From: Marinobacter daqiaonensis
GTDB lineage: Bacteria > Pseudomonadota > Gammaproteobacteria > Pseudomonadales > Oleiphilaceae
Assembly (NCBI RefSeq): GCF_900115285.1
Contig: NZ_FOYW01000004.1
Location: forward strand, 62,001-126,000
Reading direction: 5' to 3'
DNA length: 64,000 nt
This document shows positions 25,626 through 34,253 of the stretch, piece after piece. The first letter of the stretch is position 1. Each line of letters opens with the position of its first letter. The position numbers and the translations under genes were made by a program. Below the pieces are notes generated by a model. The model made no database searches, was not told where the DNA came from, and worked only from the letters and a program-made list of their open reading frames with translations.

Positions 25626-27935
25626 ATGCTCGGTACCTTGCGAAGTATTGTTCAGGAAGTGAATAGCGCCCGCGATCTGCCCGAGGCCCTGGGCATTATT
25701 GTTTCGCGGGTACAGGACGCCATGAACACCGAGGTGTGCTCGGTCTATCTGCTGGACCCGGTATCCAACCGCTATATCCTGATGGCCACGGAAGGTCTGC
25801 ACAAGAAAGCCGTAGGCAAGGTCAGCCTGGCCCATTCCGAGGGCCTGGTTGGCCTGGTGGGTTCCAGGGAGGAGCCCATCAACCTGGAAGATGCCCCGTC
25901 CCACCCCCGTTATCGCTATTTTCCGGAAACGGGAGAAGAGCGTTTCCGTTCCTTTCTCGGCGTACCGATTATTCACCACCGACGCGTTCTCGGGGTCCTG
26001 GTGGTGCAGCAGCGCCAGGCTGCCCGTAATTTTGATGAGGGTGAGGAAGCCTTCCTCGTTACGGTCTCGGCCCAGCTGGCGGGAGTGATCGCCCATAGCG
26101 AGGCAACGGGAGCTATCAGCGGCCTGTCCCTTACCGGTGAGGAGGCCCGGGATGTTTCCTTCAGCGGTGTTCCGGGTGCCCCCGGCGTCGCCATAGGGTC
26201 GGGCGTGGTTGTGTTTCCCCCCGCCGATCTGGATGCGGTTCCGGAAAAGCCCACTGATGATCCCGACAATGAACTGGCTGCCTTCAACGAAGCGGTAACG
26301 GCTGTCCGAGAGGACATCCAGAAGGTGGCAGAGCGTCTTTCCGACAAGCTGCGCCCGGAAGAACAGGCTCTGTTTGATGTTTATCTCAGAATGCTGGGTG
26401 AGGATGCCCTTCCGGGTGAAGTGGCAAACCGTATTCGGGGCGAGGGGCAGTGGGCCCAGGGCGCCCTGAAGCAGGTGGTCAACCAGTACGTGCGGCATTT
26501 CGAGATGATGGATGACCATTATCTTCGCGAACGCGCGGTGGATATCCGGGATCTTGGCCGGCGGATTCTCTCGCACCTGCAGGAGGGGGATACCCGGGAG
26601 GTGAATTTTCCGGAGCGCACGGTGCTGGTCAGCGAGGAAATTACACCCGCCATGCTTGGTGAAGTGCCACGGGGGCGCCTGGTAGGGTTGGTGTCCGTGC
26701 GCGGCTCCAGTAACTCTCATGTGGCGATCCTCGCACGGGCCATGGGCGTGCCCACGGTGATGGGGCTGGTGGACATACCGGTGAACCAGCTTGATGGCAA
26801 GGATCTCATCGTTGATGGTTTCGAAGGCCAGATCTTTGCCTCGCCGTCGCCGGAACTCCGCGCCTTCTACCAGGAGATCTGCGACGAAGAGGCTGAGCTG
26901 TTCCGGGGTCTTGAGGCGCTTCGGGACAAGCCCAGCATTACTACCGATGGTCACCGGGTGTCGCTGCTGGTGAATACCGGCCTGATGACCGACGTTGTCC
27001 GCTCCCTGAGCCATGGTGCCGAGGGTATCGGCCTCTACCGGACCGAAGTGCCGTTCATGATCAAGGAGCGCTTCCCGTCCGAGCAGGAACAGCGGGAATA
27101 CTACCGCGAACAACTGGAAGCCTTTGCTCCCAACCCGGTGACCATGCGGACACTGGACATCGGCGGCGACAAGGCTCTGAGTTATTTCCCGATCAACGAA
27201 GAGAACCCGTTCCTGGGCTGGCGCGGTATCCGGATCAGCCTCGACCATCCGGAAATTTTTCTCGTGCAGGTGCGGGCCATGCTCAAGGCCAGCGAGGGGT
27301 TCAACAACCTGCAGATCATGCTTCCCATGATCAGCAATATCTCCGAGGTGGAAGAGTCACTCCACCTGATCTACCGGGTATACCACGAGGTCCGGGAAGA
27401 GGGCTATCAGATCAACATGCCCCGGGTCGGGGTGATGATCGAGGTACCGGCGGCGGTTTACCAGGTGCGGGAGCTGGCGGAGCGGGTCGACTTTCTTTCG
27501 GTCGGCTCCAATGACCTGACCCAGTATCTGCTGGCAGTTGACCGGAACAATCCCCGTGTAGCCCAGCTTTACCATTCCTACCACCCGGCGGTCCTGCAGG
27601 CGCTGGTGCGTATTGCCCAGGATGCTCATTCGGTGGGCAAGCCGGTCACCATCTGCGGTGAGTTGGCCGGAGATCCGGGCGGTGCCCTGCTGCTGATGGC
27701 CATGGGGTACGATGCCCTGTCGATGAATGCCGCCAGCCTGCCCAAGGTGAAGTCGGTGATTCGCAGCGTCAGTCGGGAATGGGCCGCCCAATTACTGGAG
27801 GATGTTCTGCTCCTGGACTCTCCCCATGTGATCAAGAGCTGCGTGGACCTGGCCCTGAGGAATGCCGGCTTCGCACGCTACCTTCGTCCGGGCCGGACGA
27901 CGGTGCCGGTCACCACGTTCGAGAGTTCCCAATAG
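25626..27935 (+). CDS. ptsP: Phosphoenolpyruvate-protein phosphotransferase PtsP (EI-Ntr)
   Basis: The 769-residue first enzyme of the nitrogen PTS carries a GAF domain at about residues 15-150. The EI domains follow, with the phosphorylatable His in SNSHVAILARAMG near residue 361 and the C-terminal PEP-binding barrel with SVGSNDLTQYLLAVDRN near 630 and the catalytic Cys in CGELAGDP near 677. I prefer ATG 25626 over the in-frame TTG at 25614. PtsP passes phosphate to NPr and EIIA-Ntr, which control potassium and nitrogen responses. The partner genes are not in this window. Confidence 0.94.
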   Translation: MLGTLRSIVQEVNSARDLPEALGIIVSRVQDAMNTEVCSVYLLDPVSNRYILMATEGLHKKAVGKVSLAHSEGLVGLVGSREEPINLEDAPSHPRYRYFPETGEERFRSFLGVPIIHHRRVLGVLVVQQRQAARNFDEGEEAFLVTVSAQLAGVIAHSEATGAISGLSLTGEEARDVSFSGVPGAPGVAIGSGVVVFPPADLDAVPEKPTDDPDNELAAFNEAVTAVREDIQKVAERLSDKLRPEEQALFDVYLRMLGEDALPGEVANRIRGEGQWAQGALKQVVNQYVRHFEMMDDHYLRERAVDIRDLGRRILSHLQEGDTREVNFPERTVLVSEEITPAMLGEVPRGRLVGLVSVRGSSNSHVAILARAMGVPTVMGLVDIPVNQLDGKDLIVDGFEGQIFASPSPELRAFYQEICDEEAELFRGLEALRDKPSITTDGHRVSLLVNTGLMTDVVRSLSHGAEGIGLYRTEVPFMIKERFPSEQEQREYYREQLEAFAPNPVTMRTLDIGGDKALSYFPINEENPFLGWRGIRISLDHPEIFLVQVRAMLKASEGFNNLQIMLPMISNISEVEESLHLIYRVYHEVREEGYQINMPRVGVMIEVPAAVYQVRELAERVDFLSVGSNDLTQYLLAVDRNNPRVAQLYHSYHPAVLQALVRIAQDAHSVGKPVTICGELAGDPGGALLLMAMGYDALSMNAASLPKVKSVIRSVSREWAAQLLEDVLLLDSPHVIKSCVDLALRNAGFARYLRPGRTTVPVTTFESSQ

Positions 27936-28025
27936 GATCGATTCATTTGGGCAGATACATGGAATTGGGGTGAGTATTCTAATCTGAGCTGGTAGCTTGT
28001 GATGTAAAGCCTTCCGGAGCGCACT

Positions 28026-29270
28026 ATGACCACCGAACCTACTCAGCTTCGCCCCGCACCCCGCATTGGTCTGGCCCTTGGTGGCGGTGGCCCGTTGGGC
28101 GGCATTTACCAGATTGGTGCATTGCGTGCCCTGGATGAGGCCCTTGAGGGACTCAACTTCAATAACCTGGAAGTCTATGTCGGCGTTAACGCCGGGGCGT
28201 TTGTGGCCGCTAACCTGGCCAACCAGTTGACCACCGCCCAGCTTTGCCGGATCTTCGTTCGCCATGAATCCGAGGTTCATCCTTTTCACCCAGAGGTCTT
28301 CTACCGGCCTGCCCTTAAAGAGATGAGCCGCAGGCTTCTGGCGGTACCGGGTCTGCTGACCAGCGCCGTGACCCGTTTCCTCCGAAATCCCCATGACCAG
28401 AGCTTCCTGGAAGCCCTGACCATCCTGGCTCAGGCGGCTCCGTCTGGCCTGTTCGACAATTCTGCCCTGGAGGAGTACCTGGCCCGCGCCTTTACCACCT
28501 CGGGTCGGACCAACGATTTCCGCAAGCTACGACGGCGGCTGTTTGTGATTGCCGCTGACGTTGAAACCACGGAGTCGGTCTGTTTCGGAGATGAGGGCCT
28601 GGATCATATTCCGGTATCGAAGGCGATCCAGGCCAGCATGGCTTCTCCGGGACTCTACATGCCCGTCGAGGTGGAAGGTCGCTACTGCGTGGACGGCACC
28701 TTGCGAAAGGGGTTACATGCCTCGGTAGCCTTCGATCATGGCGCGGATCTGGTGCTGGCGATCAATCCCCAGGTACCGATTGATGCCCGGGCAGCGGAAT
28801 CAGCGGGAACAATGGATGCCGGAGAGCTCACGGGTTCCGGGATGCCGAACCTCCTGTCCCAGATGTATCGGGCCATGGTCTATTCCCGCATGCAGAATGG
28901 CATTGCCCAGTATGCGAAGGAGTATCCGGGTCGACACGTGCTCCTGTTCGAGCCCACCCGGGACGACGCCAAGCTGTTCTTCTCCAACGTTTTCAGTTTC
29001 CAGTCGCGCCGCATGGTCTGTGAGCACGCCTACCAGATGACCCGCCGCGACCTGCTACGCCGGGCAGATCAGCTCGAACCCCTGCTGGCGAAACATGGAA
29101 TCCGGTTGAACCGGGAGGTACTTGAGGACCCCGAGCGCAGAATAAGCACGGCGCTCTACGGGGAGATGCTGCCCCTTTATGTCGCAAAGAAGCGCAAACG
29201 CAGGGAAAGTCGTGGAGTGTTCGGGCGAGGGCTGGGAACGGTCAGCCAGATCTTTCAGAAAGCCCAGTAG
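28026..29270 (+). CDS. Patatin-like protein lacking the nucleophile serine
   Basis: The 414-residue protein has the patatin fold. The oxyanion loop LALGGGGPLGGIYQ is at residues 16-29, the nucleophile elbow lies at 53-57, and the Asp of the dyad is in VDGTLRKG near residue 221. The elbow reads GVNAG instead of GxSxG: codon 55 (28188-28190) is AAC, one base from the Ser codon AGC. Without the Ser, ordinary acyl-hydrolase activity is not expected. The rest of the frame is intact and well conserved, so it is not an obvious pseudogene. It follows ptsP after 90 bp and may have its own promoter. Confidence 0.8.
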   Translation: MTTEPTQLRPAPRIGLALGGGGPLGGIYQIGALRALDEALEGLNFNNLEVYVGVNAGAFVAANLANQLTTAQLCRIFVRHESEVHPFHPEVFYRPALKEMSRRLLAVPGLLTSAVTRFLRNPHDQSFLEALTILAQAAPSGLFDNSALEEYLARAFTTSGRTNDFRKLRRRLFVIAADVETTESVCFGDEGLDHIPVSKAIQASMASPGLYMPVEVEGRYCVDGTLRKGLHASVAFDHGADLVLAINPQVPIDARAAESAGTMDAGELTGSGMPNLLSQMYRAMVYSRMQNGIAQYAKEYPGRHVLLFEPTRDDAKLFFSNVFSFQSRRMVCEHAYQMTRRDLLRRADQLEPLLAKHGIRLNREVLEDPERRISTALYGEMLPLYVAKKRKRRESRGVFGRGLGTVSQIFQKAQ

Positions 29271-29316
29271 GTCAGCGAATTAACCGGACAAGGCACCCGA
29301 GGGCCGGGTCTGATGG

Positions 29317-29694
29317 TCAGCGGCTTCCACCTTCCTGCTCCAGACGGTCCAGATACCTGCGCCAGTAAGCCTCCTGCTGTTGCGCCAGGTCCCAGAGGTA
29401 TTCCCAGGTAAAAAGACCCGAATCGTGGCCATCGCTGAAGGTGAGTTTCAGCGCATAATTACCCACTGTTTCAGCTCCTGTCACCAGCACCTCCCGCTTT
29501 CCGGTCTGCAGGGTGCCCGGTCCCGTGCCGTGGCCACGTACCTCCGCAGAGGGCGACCAGACTCTTAACAGCTCAAAGGGCAGGTTCCAACGGGTGCCGT
29601 CAGGGTAGTCAAGCTGCAGAATCCGGCTTTGCTTCCGGATGCGGATGTCGGATGGGCGCAGGCTCATGTCTGGTATTCCGTCTGGTTGTTTCAT
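29317..29694 (-). CDS. DUF971 family protein
   Basis: The 125-residue protein matches DUF971, also seen as the N-terminal domain of gamma-butyrobetaine hydroxylases. Family blocks are IRIRKQSRILQLDYPDGTRW, LPFELLRVWSPSAEVRGHG and YALKLTFSDGHDSGLFTWEY (broken into pieces here). I use ATG 29694, which follows AGGT closely; ATG 29667 (MSLRPSD) is possible. It lies 57 bp downstream of hslU on the same strand, the same order as PA5055 next to hslU in P. aeruginosa. Function is unknown, perhaps Fe-S related. Confidence 0.85.
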   Translation of the reverse strand: MKQPDGIPDMSLRPSDIRIRKQSRILQLDYPDGTRWNLPFELLRVWSPSAEVRGHGTGPGTLQTGKREVLVTGAETVGNYALKLTFSDGHDSGLFTWEYLWDLAQQQEAYWRRYLDRLEQEGGSR

Positions 29695-29751
29695 TAACCT
29701 ACTGCCTGCCACTGCGGGCCAAGGCGCCGGTAGGCCCGGCGCCCGGCAGGA

Positions 29752-31080
29752 TCAGAGAATGTAGCGGCTCAGATCTTCGTCCTCGGCCAGATCACCAAGT
29801 TTTTCATCCACGTAATCGGCGGTCACTTCGAACTCGGTGGTGACCTTGTCCCCGGCATCGAAGGACAGGCTCTCCAGCAGGCGTTCAAGTACGGTGTGGA
29901 GGCGGCGGGCGCCGATATTTTCAGTGGTTTCGTTAACCTTGTAGGCCACTTCCGCCAGGCGCGAAATGGCGTCATCGCTGAAGGTGAGACGAACGCCTTC
30001 CGTTCCCATCAGTGCTTCGTACTGCTGCACGAGGGAGGCATCCGGTTCAGTCAGAATGCGACGGAAATCCTCCGGCGTCAGGGCCTGCAGCTCGACGCGA
30101 ATGGGCAACCGGCCCTGGAGCTCCGGGATCAGGTCCGAGGGCTTGGAGAGGTGGAAGGCGCCCGACGCGATAAACAGGATGTGATCGGTACGGACTGAGC
30201 CGTACTTGGTGCTCACCGTGCTGCCTTCAATCAGAGGCAGAAGATCACGCTGAACGCCCTCCCGGGAGACATCGGACGAGGTGTTCTCGGAGCGTTTGGC
30301 AACCTTGTCGATCTCATCGATGAACACGATACCGTTCTGCTCGACGGCCTCAATGGCCTTCTGCTTGATCTCCTCCTCATTCACCAGCTTGGCCGCTTCC
30401 TCTTCCTTCACCTGGCGCAGTGCATCCGCCACCTTCATCTTGCGGGTCTTGCGACGGTCCTGGGAAAGGTTCGAGAACATGTTCTGGAGCTGGCTGGTCA
30501 TTTCCTCCATGCCGGGAGGTGCCATGATCTCTACGCCCATTCCGGTATTTCTGAGCTCGATCTCGATTTCCTTGTCGTCGAGCTGGCCCTCCCGCAGCTT
30601 CTTGCGGAACAGCTGGCGGGTGGACGAATCCTCCCTTGGCTCGCTGTCTTCCCGGAGGTTGCGGGGCGGCGGCAGCAGTGCGTCTAGAATGCGTTCTTCG
30701 GCGGCATCCAGTGCCCGGTTCTCGTGCCGTTTCATTTCTTTTTCCCGGAGCATCTTGATGGCCATGTCCGCCAGATCACGGATGATGGACTCCACGTCCC
30801 GGCCAACGTAACCCACCTCGGTGAACTTGGTGGCTTCCACCTTCAGGAAAGGCGCGTCAGCCAGCTTGGCCAGGCGACGGGCAATCTCGGTCTTGCCAAC
30901 CCCCGTGGGACCGATCATCAGAATGTTCTTGGGGGTGATTTCATCCCGCAGGGTGCTGTCCAGCTGCATCCGGCGCCAGCGGTTTCGCAGGGCAATGGCG
31001 ACGGCACGCTTGGCTTCCTGCTGGCCAACGATGTGTTTATTCAGCTCGTGAACGATTTCACGGGGAGTCATTGCAGACAT
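29752..31080 (-). CDS. hslU: ATP-dependent protease ATPase subunit HslU
   Basis: The 442-residue AAA+ unfoldase feeds substrates to HslV. Walker [14 protein letters not shown] is near residue 57, Walker [10 protein letters not shown] near 250, and the I-domain runs between about 110 and 240. The C-terminal YIL tail, which inserts into HslV, is ARYIL-like ([10 protein letters not shown]). It starts 13 bp after hslV and is co-transcribed with it from the heat-shock promoter at 31663-31690. Confidence 0.97.
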   Translation of the reverse strand: MSAMTPREIVHELNKHIVGQQEAKRAVAIALRNRWRRMQLDSTLRDEITPKNILMIGPTGVGKTEIARRLAKLADAPFLKVEATKFTEVGYVGRDVESIIRDLADMAIKMLREKEMKRHENRALDAAEERILDALLPPPRNLREDSEPREDSSTRQLFRKKLREGQLDDKEIEIELRNTGMGVEIMAPPGMEEMTSQLQNMFSNLSQDRRKTRKMKVADALRQVKEEEAAKLVNEEEIKQKAIEAVEQNGIVFIDEIDKVAKRSENTSSDVSREGVQRDLLPLIEGSTVSTKYGSVRTDHILFIASGAFHLSKPSDLIPELQGRLPIRVELQALTPEDFRRILTEPDASLVQQYEALMGTEGVRLTFSDDAISRLAEVAYKVNETTENIGARRLHTVLERLLESLSFDAGDKVTTEFEVTADYVDEKLGDLAEDEDLSRYIL

Positions 31081-31093
31081 GGTAGCTCCGGTC

Positions 31094-31624
31094 TCAGTCG
31101 TTGGCTGACAGCACTTCTAGCGTGCGGTTGTGGTTGGTGTAGATACAGATGTCCGCGGCGATATCGAGACCCTTCTCGACAATCTGGTGGGCGCTGAGCT
31201 CGGTATTTTCCAGAAGGGCCCTTGCGGAAGCCTGAGCGAAGGGGCCACCGGACCCGATGGCGATCATGCCCTGTTCAGGTTCGATGACGTCGCCATTACC
31301 GGTGATGATCAGAGAAGCGGTCCTGTCGGCCACTGCCAGCAGAGCCTCGAGCCGCCTTAACGCACGGTCTGTTCGCCACTCCTTGGCCAGCTCGACCGCT
31401 GCCCTTGTAAGGTTGCCCTGGTGCTTCTCCAGTTGCGCCTCGAAGCGCTCGAAAAGAGTGAAGGCGTCGGCGGTGCCGCCGGCGAAGCCTGCCAGGACCT
31501 TGCCGTCATACAGGCGGCGAACCTTGCGGGCGTTGCCCTTCATAACGGTGTTGCCGAGGGAAACCTGACCGTCGCCGCCCATGGCGACCTCGTCATCGCG
31601 GCGAACTGAAAGGATCGTGGTCAT
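31094..31624 (-). CDS. hslV: ATP-dependent protease catalytic subunit HslV
   Basis: The 176-residue protein is a proteasome-beta-like peptidase. The mature N-terminal nucleophile is Thr2 ([20 protein letters not shown]), exposed after Met removal, and Lys-containing [15 protein letters not shown] and [17 protein letters not shown] follow as in the family. Twelve subunits form two stacked rings that bind HslU. Length and order match P. aeruginosa and E. coli. The upstream spacer carries a near-consensus sigma-32 promoter. Confidence 0.97.
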   Translation of the reverse strand: MTTILSVRRDDEVAMGGDGQVSLGNTVMKGNARKVRRLYDGKVLAGFAGGTADAFTLFERFEAQLEKHQGNLTRAAVELAKEWRTDRALRRLEALLAVADRTASLIITGNGDVIEPEQGMIAIGSGGPFAQASARALLENTELSAHQIVEKGLDIAADICIYTNHNRTLEVLSAND

Positions 31625-31662
31625 TTGGGCTCCATCACTGAAAAACGAGTTGATTTCCGGAT

Positions 31663-31690
31663 ATATGGCGCCGGTGGAGCGGATTTCAAG
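31663..31690 (-). promoter_or_regulatory. Sigma-32 heat-shock promoter of hslVU
   Basis: On the minus strand the spacer upstream of hslV reads CTTGAAA (31690-31684), 13 bases, then CGCCATAT (31670-31663). This matches the E. coli sigma-32 consensus CTTGAAA-N13/14-CCCCATNT at all seven positions of the -35 and all but one defined position of the -10. It stands 38 bases before the hslV ATG. It predicts heat induction of hslVU. Confidence 0.9.
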
Positions 31691-31714
31691 GTGCGGAAAT
31701 CAGCCCTTGTGGAA

Positions 31715-32383
31715 TCAGTTGGTGGTGGTCTCCCTGGGGATTTTCCGTACCAGCGGCTGGATATTGATCGCCACCAGTTTGTCCACCGCTGAATTCATCT
31801 GACTGCGGGTATCGAAAGGCCCGACATTGACCCGGTACCAGGTGTTACCCTGCTCGATATCGATGCGGGAAACCTGGGCCCGCAATCCCTGGAAGGCAAT
31901 CTGTGCCCTCTGGCGCTCAGCGTCTTCAGCGCCACGAAAGGAGCCCGCCTGGACAACATAACGGAAATTCTGGGTGGCAGGGGAAGGCTTATATTCCTCA
32001 ACCGTGGGCGGTACCACCTCTGAGTCCGGCAGGATATTGTAGAACCTGAACTTCGGTTCCTCCCCCTCGGTCTGGGACTGCCTGCCGGGTTTGGGGCCCG
32101 CTGGAGCTGTCACAGCGGGCGCTTCCTGCCGGGGCCCGGTGGCGGGTGCACCAGTGGGGTCCAGGGTGTTCAGATAGATGATGAATCCGATGAAACCGCC
32201 CACAGCGGCCAGTGACAGGATCCAGCGCACAGACAGACCTCCGCTTTGGGTTCGAGCCCCGGCAGAGGGTTGCTGCCGGGGTTTTCTGACTTTGTTGGCC
32301 CGGTCCCCGGATTTCCGCGCTGGTGGTCCTTGATGAACCGCCCCCTTTCCGGAAGACTGCTTGCGGGCGTAATCCCTGGACAC
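31715..32383 (-). CDS. SPOR-domain membrane protein (FtsN-like)
   Basis: The 222-residue protein has a basic cytoplasmic N-terminus (about residues 1-50), one membrane segment (WILSLAAVGGFIGFIIYL, 54-71), a proline-rich periplasmic linker and a C-terminal SPOR domain (from YVVQAGSFRGAEDAERQRAQ near 139 to the end). SPOR domains bind denuded peptidoglycan at the division septum. It begins with GTG at 32383 behind GGAG. It sits between argS and hslV, as PA5052 does in Pseudomonas. It may be FtsN itself or a paralogue. Confidence 0.85.
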   Translation of the reverse strand: MSRDYARKQSSGKGAVHQGPPARKSGDRANKVRKPRQQPSAGARTQSGGLSVRWILSLAAVGGFIGFIIYLNTLDPTGAPATGPRQEAPAVTAPAGPKPGRQSQTEGEEPKFRFYNILPDSEVVPPTVEEYKPSPATQNFRYVVQAGSFRGAEDAERQRAQIAFQGLRAQVSRIDIEQGNTWYRVNVGPFDTRSQMNSAVDKLVAINIQPLVRKIPRETTTN

Positions 32384-32401
32384 GTCGCTTCTCCTGCCGA
32401 A

Positions 32402-34090
32402 CTACATTTCTTCCGGCGCGCTGATTCCCAGAAGATCCAGGCCGTTGGCAATCACCTGCCGCACCGCGAGGTATAATGTCACCCTCGCATCCCGAAGCTC
32501 TGCATCGTCCACAAGGACCTTGTGGGCGTTGTAGTAAGTATGAAGCTGTCCCGCCAGGTCCCGCAAATAGTGGGTGAGATGGTGAGGCTCCCGCTGCGCA
32601 ACGGCATTACGCAACAGATCCGGATACCTGGCCAGCTGGTTCGCCAGCTCCTTCTCTTCGTCAAGGGTCAGCCGGGCCAGATCTCCCGCCACTTCGTTAT
32701 ACTCCCGAACGATACCGTGTTCCTCGGCGAGCTTGCGGAGCACACTGCAGATTCGGGCGTGGGCGTACTGGATGTAGTAAACCGGGTTTTCGTTGGTCTG
32801 GGAGCGGGCCAGGTCAATGTCGAACGTCAGCTGGGAGTCCACCCGCCGGGCGGCCAGGAAAAACCGCGTTGCGTCACGGCCCACCTCATCGATCAGATCC
32901 CGAACCGTGACGTAACTGCCGGCCCGCTTTGAAAGCTTCACTTCCTGGCCGGAGCGGGTCACCATGACCATCTGGTGCAGAACATAGTCGGGCCAGCCTT
33001 CAGGAATTCCCGCCCTGAGCGCCTGCAGGCCGGCCCGGACCCGGGTCACCGTGGAATGATGGTCGGCACCCTGTTCATTGATGACAGTACCAAAGCCGCG
33101 CTGCCACTTGTCCAGGTGATAGGCCACGTCTGGCAGGAAATAGGTGTAGCCACCGTCTTTCTTGCGCATGACCCGGTCCTTGTCATCTCCGAATTCCGTG
33201 GTCCGCAGCCACATTGCCCCGTCCTGTTCGTAGGTGTAGCCGTTTTCCTGCAGACGCCTGACCGTTGCCTCCACCTTGCCTTCGAGGTAGAGGGAGGACT
33301 CAAGGAAATAGACGTCAAATTCGACGCCGAAGGCCCTGAGGTCCAGATCCTGTTCCCGGCGCAGATAGGCAACAGCGAAGTCACGGATGGCGTTGAGGTC
33401 TTCCGGGTCGCCGGTTGCCGTGACTTTGCGGTCATCCGCAGCCACGGTCTCGCCCTTCAGGTAGGCCTCGGCCACGTCCCTGATGTACTCACCCCGGTAG
33501 CCATCTCCCGGCCAGCTGGCATCGTCCGGTCCCAGGCCTTTTACCCGGGCCTGTACGGAACGGGCGAGATTGTCGATCTGGGCGCCGGCGTCGTTGTAAT
33601 AGAACTCCCGGGTAACATCGTAGCCACTTGCTTCCAGCAGCCGGCAGAGACAGTCACCGATGGCGGCACCACGACCATGGCCCACATGCAGAGGCCCTGT
33701 GGGATTAGCGGAAACGAATTCCACCTGAACCTTTTTACCCTGGCCGTCGTTGTTCCGACCGAACGCTTTACCCTGGCTGAGGATTTCCTCGGCAATGCCG
33801 ACAGCACTCTCGGCGGTCATGAAGAAGTTGATGAAACCGGGGCCGGCAATCTCCACCTTCGCCACGGCCGGACTCTCGGGCAGATTCGCCACCAGGGTCT
33901 CAGCCAGCTTCCGGGGCGGACAGCCAGCGGCCTTTGACGCCACCAGGGCGATATTGCAGGCATAGTCGCCGTGGCTCTTGTCCTTGGTGTTACCCACCTG
34001 GGGGGTGAAAGTCTGGTCCGCGGGCAGCGTGCCTTCGGATTGTAAGGCGGCCAATGCCGCGCCGAGGAGTTCGGTGACGGTGTCTTTCAT
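32402..34090 (-). CDS. argS: Arginyl-tRNA synthetase
   Basis: The 562-residue class I synthetase starts at ATG 34090 ([16 protein letters not shown]); the frame is open farther upstream but not in family sequence. The HIGH-type motif [19 protein letters not shown] is near residue 120, the KMSK-like [12 protein letters not shown] near 375, and the DALR anticodon-binding domain with [13 protein letters not shown] begins near 440. It charges tRNA-Arg. The stop is 18 bases from the start of the SPOR gene, so they probably share a transcript. Confidence 0.96.
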   Translation of the reverse strand: MKDTVTELLGAALAALQSEGTLPADQTFTPQVGNTKDKSHGDYACNIALVASKAAGCPPRKLAETLVANLPESPAVAKVEIAGPGFINFFMTAESAVGIAEEILSQGKAFGRNNDGQGKKVQVEFVSANPTGPLHVGHGRGAAIGDCLCRLLEASGYDVTREFYYNDAGAQIDNLARSVQARVKGLGPDDASWPGDGYRGEYIRDVAEAYLKGETVAADDRKVTATGDPEDLNAIRDFAVAYLRREQDLDLRAFGVEFDVYFLESSLYLEGKVEATVRRLQENGYTYEQDGAMWLRTTEFGDDKDRVMRKKDGGYTYFLPDVAYHLDKWQRGFGTVINEQGADHHSTVTRVRAGLQALRAGIPEGWPDYVLHQMVMVTRSGQEVKLSKRAGSYVTVRDLIDEVGRDATRFFLAARRVDSQLTFDIDLARSQTNENPVYYIQYAHARICSVLRKLAEEHGIVREYNEVAGDLARLTLDEEKELANQLARYPDLLRNAVAQREPHHLTHYLRDLAGQLHTYYNAHKVLVDDAELRDARVTLYLAVRQVIANGLDLLGISAPEEM

Positions 34091-34221
34091 GCTGTGCTGG
34101 TTGCCCTTGGTCGGGGAGTGGCGACTTTGGAATATCGAGGGACCGGGCCTGACGGCCCTGTCCCAGAGGTGGGGTATTATCGCGGAAAGGTACCCGGGAC
34201 TCAAACAGTGCTCGGGGCTAA

Positions 34222-34248
34222 AGAAAAAGCCCCGGCAAAGGCCGGGGC
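34222..34248 (-). terminator. Rho-independent terminator after the Ig-like lipoprotein gene
   Basis: On the minus strand the stem GCCCCGG/CCGGGGC (34248-34242 and 34235-34229) with a six-base loop is followed directly by five T residues (34228-34224). It lies 6 bases after the stop of the lipoprotein gene and so isolates it from argS. Confidence 0.9.
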
Positions 34249-34253
34249 AGAAA

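Noticed and set aside
25386..27248. Minus-strand open frame of 620 codons
   Set aside because: It is antisense to rppH and ptsP, both of which have complete catalytic motifs; composition is typical of a shadow frame.
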